A stretch of 9,506 nt of DNA from DASQDN01 sp035630195 (GTDB lineage: Bacteria > Acidobacteriota > Terriglobia > Bryobacterales > Bryobacteraceae). The stretch is from positions 1 to 9,506 of the forward strand of contig DASQLD010000588.1 of assembly GCA_035630195.1 (NCBI GenBank), written 5' to 3'. Every line of letters begins with the position of its first letter. Positions within the stretch are counted from its first letter, which is position 1. Both the position numbers and the translations under genes were made by a program. Below are positions 6,931 to 9,506 of this stretch, one piece after another. Below the pieces are notes generated by a model. It saw only the letters and a list, made by a program, of their open reading frames with translations, was not told the DNA's origin and did not search any database.

Positions 6931-8577
6931 TTAGATGTTGCCGGCGCGAATTTCTTCGGCCATGTAATCTGTGGCTCTCCATGCCAATGCGAGAATCGTC
7001 AGCGTCGGATTCTTCTCGCTGGCCGTCGTAAAGGCAGCTCCATCCACGACGAACACATTCTTGACTTCGTGCATCTGACAGAAACCATTTAGCGCCGACC
7101 GCTTCGGATCTGACCCCATGCGGCACGTACCGTGCTCATGAATCGCGCTTCCCAGAAAATCAATCTTGCCGCGTTCGTAAGGAAGCAATTCTACCTTCGC
7201 CTGCTTCATGATCGCTTCCGCAGCGTCGTACATATCCGCCGTCATTTTGCGTTCGTTTTCGGAATGACTGAAGATGATGCGAGCCTGCGGTACACCGTAG
7301 CGATCGACGGGCGTCCCCTCTACCGTCACGCGATTGTCCGCCCTCGGCAGCACTTCGCCATAAGGATGCATTGAGACGAGCGCAGGAAAACGGGCTTTGA
7401 CGGACTTCTTGAACTCAGCTCCGAAGCCTGGAATCGCCTTGGCCCAACTCGGTCCAGGCTGTGAGCCGGTGTTCCAGAACTGTGCGCCGAACCCGCGAAG
7501 ATAATCACGTTTTCGTCCGTCGCGATGATTGAACCGCGGCATGTAAATATGCTCGCCGCCGATTCCGTCGTCGTTGAGTGTTCTCGTACCGATGAGTTCC
7601 GGCGCGAAGCCGATCATGTGAAAACGGAGTTGCTCAGTCAGATACCGGCCGATCACATCATTCGAGTTCCCGATACCGTTCGGAAACATCGTCGACTTCG
7701 AGTTCAATAACAGGCGCGTCGAATCGATGCAAGATGCACCCACAATCACGCGCCTGGCATAGACCTTATGCTCTTCCTTCGTGTAGCGGTCAAAATACTG
7801 AACTCCGTTCGCCAGCCCTTTATCGTCCACCAGCAGACGAGCTGCCACGGCATTATCGATGATCTTCAAACGACCGGTCTTGAACGCAGGCTCCAGCAAG
7901 TAATCGGTTGAGTTGAAGAACGCGGCGACATCGCACCCCTTGCCACATGCCCCGCAATAATGGCAGGCGGCACGGCCATTGTGAGGTTTGGTGAGCACTG
8001 CGCGGCGCCCCGCCACAATGGACACGCCCGCCTGCTTGGCTGCCTTCTGCAGCAATCGCTCGCCGCAGCGCGGCGCGGGCGCCGGCAAGTGATAGCGGCT
8101 ACCCGGAAGCGAATCCTGATCATCATCCCCACCACAAACGCCGATTAACTGATCGACTTGATCGTAATAAGGAGCAATATCCTTGTAGCGGATCGGCCAC
8201 GGAATCTCCCAGCCGTCACGCTCCGGCCCGGCGAAATCAACATCGGAATAGCGAAGCGACACGCGTCCCCAAACGTTCGTTTTGCCGCCCCGACCCCACA
8301 CACGCACAAGATCAAACGGGCTTTTCGGATCGGTGACGTACGGCTGTTCTTTGGTGTCGACAAAAAATTGAGGCGGCTGCTTACCAGCCTCAACACGATC
8401 GCGCCACTCCCACGGCTTTACGTGCGACCAAAACTTCGAGCGATCGAATTTGGCGCCGGCGTCGAGCATCAAAACATTCACGCCCTTGCGCGTCAAGTTC
8501 CACGCCGCCATTCCACCGGATGCGCCGCTGCCAATCACAATGACATCGTGGACGGTGTTGCTAGCTTTTACCTGCAT
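6931..8577 (-). CDS. GMC-family FAD oxidoreductase with four-cysteine cluster (sugar/glycoside dehydrogenase catalytic subunit)
   Basis: 548 residues from the ATG at 8577. The frame continues upstream, but that part overlaps the preceding gene and is Arg-rich and unlike the family. Features in order: the FAD-binding VIVIGSGASGG near 12-22; the GGKTNVWGRVSLRYSDVDF block (97-115) typical of gluconate/glucoside dehydrogenases; a cysteine motif CHYCGACGKGC (C205, C208, C211, C215) that could hold an Fe-S cluster, as in FAD glucoside 3-dehydrogenases; the catalytic HEHGTCRMG (H480/H482); and the terminal KNPTLTILALAWR with catalytic Asn523. There is no signal peptide of its own. It starts 4 bp after the Tat-tagged subunit-3-like gene, so co-export as a folded complex is likely. 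Expected role: oxidation of a sugar hydroxyl, with electrons passed to a cytochrome. Substrate (glycoside C3, gluconate C2 or another) is not determined; the nearby DUF1080 gene favours a 3-keto product. Confidence 0.94.
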   Translation of the reverse strand: MQVKASNTVHDVIVIGSGASGGMAAWNLTRKGVNVLMLDAGAKFDRSKFWSHVKPWEWRDRVEAGKQPPQFFVDTKEQPYVTDPKSPFDLVRVWGRGGKTNVWGRVSLRYSDVDFAGPERDGWEIPWPIRYKDIAPYYDQVDQLIGVCGGDDDQDSLPGSRYHLPAPAPRCGERLLQKAAKQAGVSIVAGRRAVLTKPHNGRAACHYCGACGKGCDVAAFFNSTDYLLEPAFKTGRLKIIDNAVAARLLVDDKGLANGVQYFDRYTKEEHKVYARRVIVGASCIDSTRLLLNSKSTMFPNGIGNSNDVIGRYLTEQLRFHMIGFAPELIGTRTLNDDGIGGEHIYMPRFNHRDGRKRDYLRGFGAQFWNTGSQPGPSWAKAIPGFGAEFKKSVKARFPALVSMHPYGEVLPRADNRVTVEGTPVDRYGVPQARIIFSHSENERKMTADMYDAAEAIMKQAKVELLPYERGKIDFLGSAIHEHGTCRMGSDPKRSALNGFCQMHEVKNVFVVDGAAFTTASEKNPTLTILALAWRATDYMAEEIRAGNI

Positions 8578-8581
8578 GGGC

Positions 8582-9127
8582 CTAACTCTGGTGTTCCTTG
8601 TGCGTACAGCCCTTGAATTCCGGTAGAAACGTGTTCGCGTTCCAGCCAAGCTCTGTCGTCAAGCCCTCCTGTGTGCTGTAGTAGGCGTCTACGGTTGCTC
8701 CTTTGAGCAACGTGAAGAACTTCATACCTTTGGTATCGGAGCCATTCGACGCCGCCGTGAGAATCGCAACCTGCTCATCTTGAGAAATAGCGGGGAAAGG
8801 CTTGTTCTTCGACTGCTCGTGCAACCACTGGAGTCCGTCACGCCACGCGGTCTGAAGAACTTTGTTTCGAGACACGCTTGTATCGATGATGCGATGTGCG
8901 CCGGCATCAGCCGCTCCCGGCGTGTCGGTACGCGGAATAATGAGGTCAACAAGGACCTGCAACGTAGCAAACTGCGCCGGAGAGAAGAATTTGGGCTTGT
9001 AAGTCGGCTTGGCTGCTGATATCTGAACGAACTCGTTCGCCGCGTGGTGTTCGTGCTGCCCTGCTAACGGCGACACGGCCGCGGCCGATGCGATCGTCTT
9101 AAGGACGTTTCTACGACTGGTCGGCAT
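8582..9127 (-). CDS. Tat-exported gluconate 2-dehydrogenase subunit 3-family protein
   Basis: 181 residues from the ATG at 9127, chosen because MPTSRRNVLKTIASAAAV is a textbook twin-arginine signal; the longer open frame upstream has no export logic and runs into the divergent ABC gene. The mature part shows the family pattern: FFSPAQFATLQVLVDLIIPR, DTPGAADAGAHRIID, DEQVAILTAAS, and the C-terminal FFTLLKGATVDAYYST.EG...ELGW followed by LPEFKGCTH. These small proteins pair with GMC enzymes, help them fold, and carry them through the Tat system. The GMC gene follows with a 4-bp gap, giving the standard two-gene module. No separate diheme or triheme cytochrome subunit follows directly, unlike many gluconate dehydrogenase operons. 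No Shine-Dalgarno is visible and a TATAAT lies 10 bases before the ATG. Confidence 0.92.
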   Translation of the reverse strand: MPTSRRNVLKTIASAAAVSPLAGQHEHHAANEFVQISAAKPTYKPKFFSPAQFATLQVLVDLIIPRTDTPGAADAGAHRIIDTSVSRNKVLQTAWRDGLQWLHEQSKNKPFPAISQDEQVAILTAASNGSDTKGMKFFTLLKGATVDAYYSTQEGLTTELGWNANTFLPEFKGCTHKEHQS

Positions 9128-9137
9128 TGCTGCGTTG

Positions 9138-9143
9138 ATTATA
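9138..9143 (-). promoter_or_regulatory. Candidate -10 box (TATAAT) for the subunit-3/GMC operon
   Basis: A perfect TATAAT on the minus strand ends 10 bases before the ATG at 9127. Transcription starting at the usual distance would leave only about 3-4 untranslated bases, and no ribosome site is present, so the message could be nearly leaderless. No good -35 is seen 16-18 bases upstream, which keeps confidence moderate. The whole divergent gap is only 48 bp. Confidence 0.4.
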
Positions 9144-9175
9144 TCGAGGCCACGCTCTTGGTAGCCTTGCAGAGA

Positions 9176-9506
9176 GTGAGTACACCCGCCGTCGATTTCC
9201 GCAGCGTGTCTTATGAAGTGGCGGGCCGCAGAATTTTGCGGGACATTGACCTGCAGGTCTCTCACGGTGAAACACTGGTTTTATTAGGTCGCAGCGGCTG
9301 CGGGAAGACCACACTGCTGAAGATGGTCAACCGGATGGTGGAGCCTGCTTCCGGCGAAATTCTGCTCGACGGCAAACCGATATCTACTCTTGATCCCGTG
9401 TCATTACGAAGGGGGATTGGCTACGTGATTCAGGACGGCGGATTATTCCCTCACTGGACCGTGGCGCAGAACATCGCGCTCGTGCCTAAACTTAATGGAA
9501 AGAACG
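9176..9506 (+). CDS. ABC transporter ATP-binding protein, osmoprotectant (betaine/choline, OpuBA/OsmV-like) type, partial
   Basis: A GTG start at 9176 gives 110 codons open to the right edge. No ATG lies upstream in frame; TTG at 9167 is the nearest alternative. Walker A is GRSGCGKT (38-45), followed by LLKMVNRMVEPASGEILLDG and the Q-loop region YVIQDGGLFPHWTVAQNIAL (Gln86). The MVNRM, GYVIQ.GGLFPHWTV and NIALVPKL strings are typical of ATPases that drive uptake of quaternary amine osmoprotectants (ProV/OpuA/OpuBA/OsmV group). About one third to one half of the protein is visible; signature, Walker B and any CBS domains lie outside. It is divergent from the subunit-3/GMC operon and does not look functionally tied to it. 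Confidence 0.9.
   Translation, partial: MSTPAVDFRSVSYEVAGRRILRDIDLQVSHGETLVLLGRSGCGKTTLLKMVNRMVEPASGEILLDGKPISTLDPVSLRRGIGYVIQDGGLFPHWTVAQNIALVPKLNGKN

Noticed and set aside
8578..8649. 24-residue N-terminal extension of the GMC enzyme
   Set aside because: It is Arg-rich, overlaps the upstream gene's 3' end and precedes a normal GMC start at 8577.
9128..9265. 46-residue N-terminal extension of the subunit-3-like protein
   Set aside because: It overlaps the divergent ABC transporter gene and would bury the twin-arginine signal that begins at 9127.
1..9506. CRISPR array, tRNA, insertion sequence or phage genes
   Set aside because: No regular direct repeats, cloverleaf-like segments, transposase or integrase motifs were seen on reading either strand; this was by eye and not by a computed scan.

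Overview
The window looks like chromosomal DNA of a soil-type Acidobacteriota bacterium (Bryobacterales/Solibacter-like). This is inferred from gene content: exported PQQ-like propellers, DUF1080, a GMC oxidoreductase with a gluconate 2-dehydrogenase subunit-3-type partner, and a cytochrome fused to a helix-hairpin-helix domain. It also fits the moderately high GC and dense small operons. No rRNA marker is present, so the phylum is a guess from family resemblance.

Nine protein genes are seen, two of them cut by the window edges. Reading from right to left: (i) the start of an osmoprotectant-type ABC transporter ATPase on the plus strand (9176 to edge), divergent from (ii) a minus-strand two-gene operon with a Tat-exported subunit-3-like protein (9127-8582) and a GMC flavoenzyme carrying a four-cysteine cluster motif (8577-6931). 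(iii) A secreted lectin-like protein on plus (6248-6886) converges on that operon, with a strong hairpin at 6896-6927 between them. (iv) A minus-strand pair follows: a Tat-exported FMN alpha-hydroxy-acid oxidase (6168-5005) and a tetraheme c-type cytochrome (5000-4470). (v) A secreted DUF1080 / 3-keto-disaccharide hydrolase-like protein lies on plus (3747-4466). (vi) A minus-strand operon ends the window: a monoheme cytochrome c-HhH fusion (3717-3241) and two tandem paralogous PQQ-like beta-propeller proteins (3172-1607, and 1577 to the left edge).

The common thread is redox chemistry outside the cytoplasm. Seven of the eight genes from 1 to 9127 have a Sec- or Tat-type signal. The eighth, the GMC enzyme, probably rides out with its Tat partner. 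Three oxidoreductase modules are present (FAD/Fe-S GMC, FMN hydroxy-acid oxidase, PQQ-like propellers), two c-type cytochromes could take their electrons, and a hydrolase of the 3-keto-disaccharide family is included. My working model is a periplasmic oxidative carbohydrate pathway: the GMC complex oxidises a sugar hydroxyl to a 3-keto-glycoside, DUF1080 cleaves it, and other oxidases act on sugar acids or hydroxy acids. The individual families are known; the assembly and its substrates are inference.

There is no gene-free stretch over 300 bases. The longest gaps are 6169-6247 (79 bp), 3173-3240 (68 bp) and 9128-9175 (48 bp). I saw no tRNA, rRNA, CRISPR array, insertion sequence or integrase.
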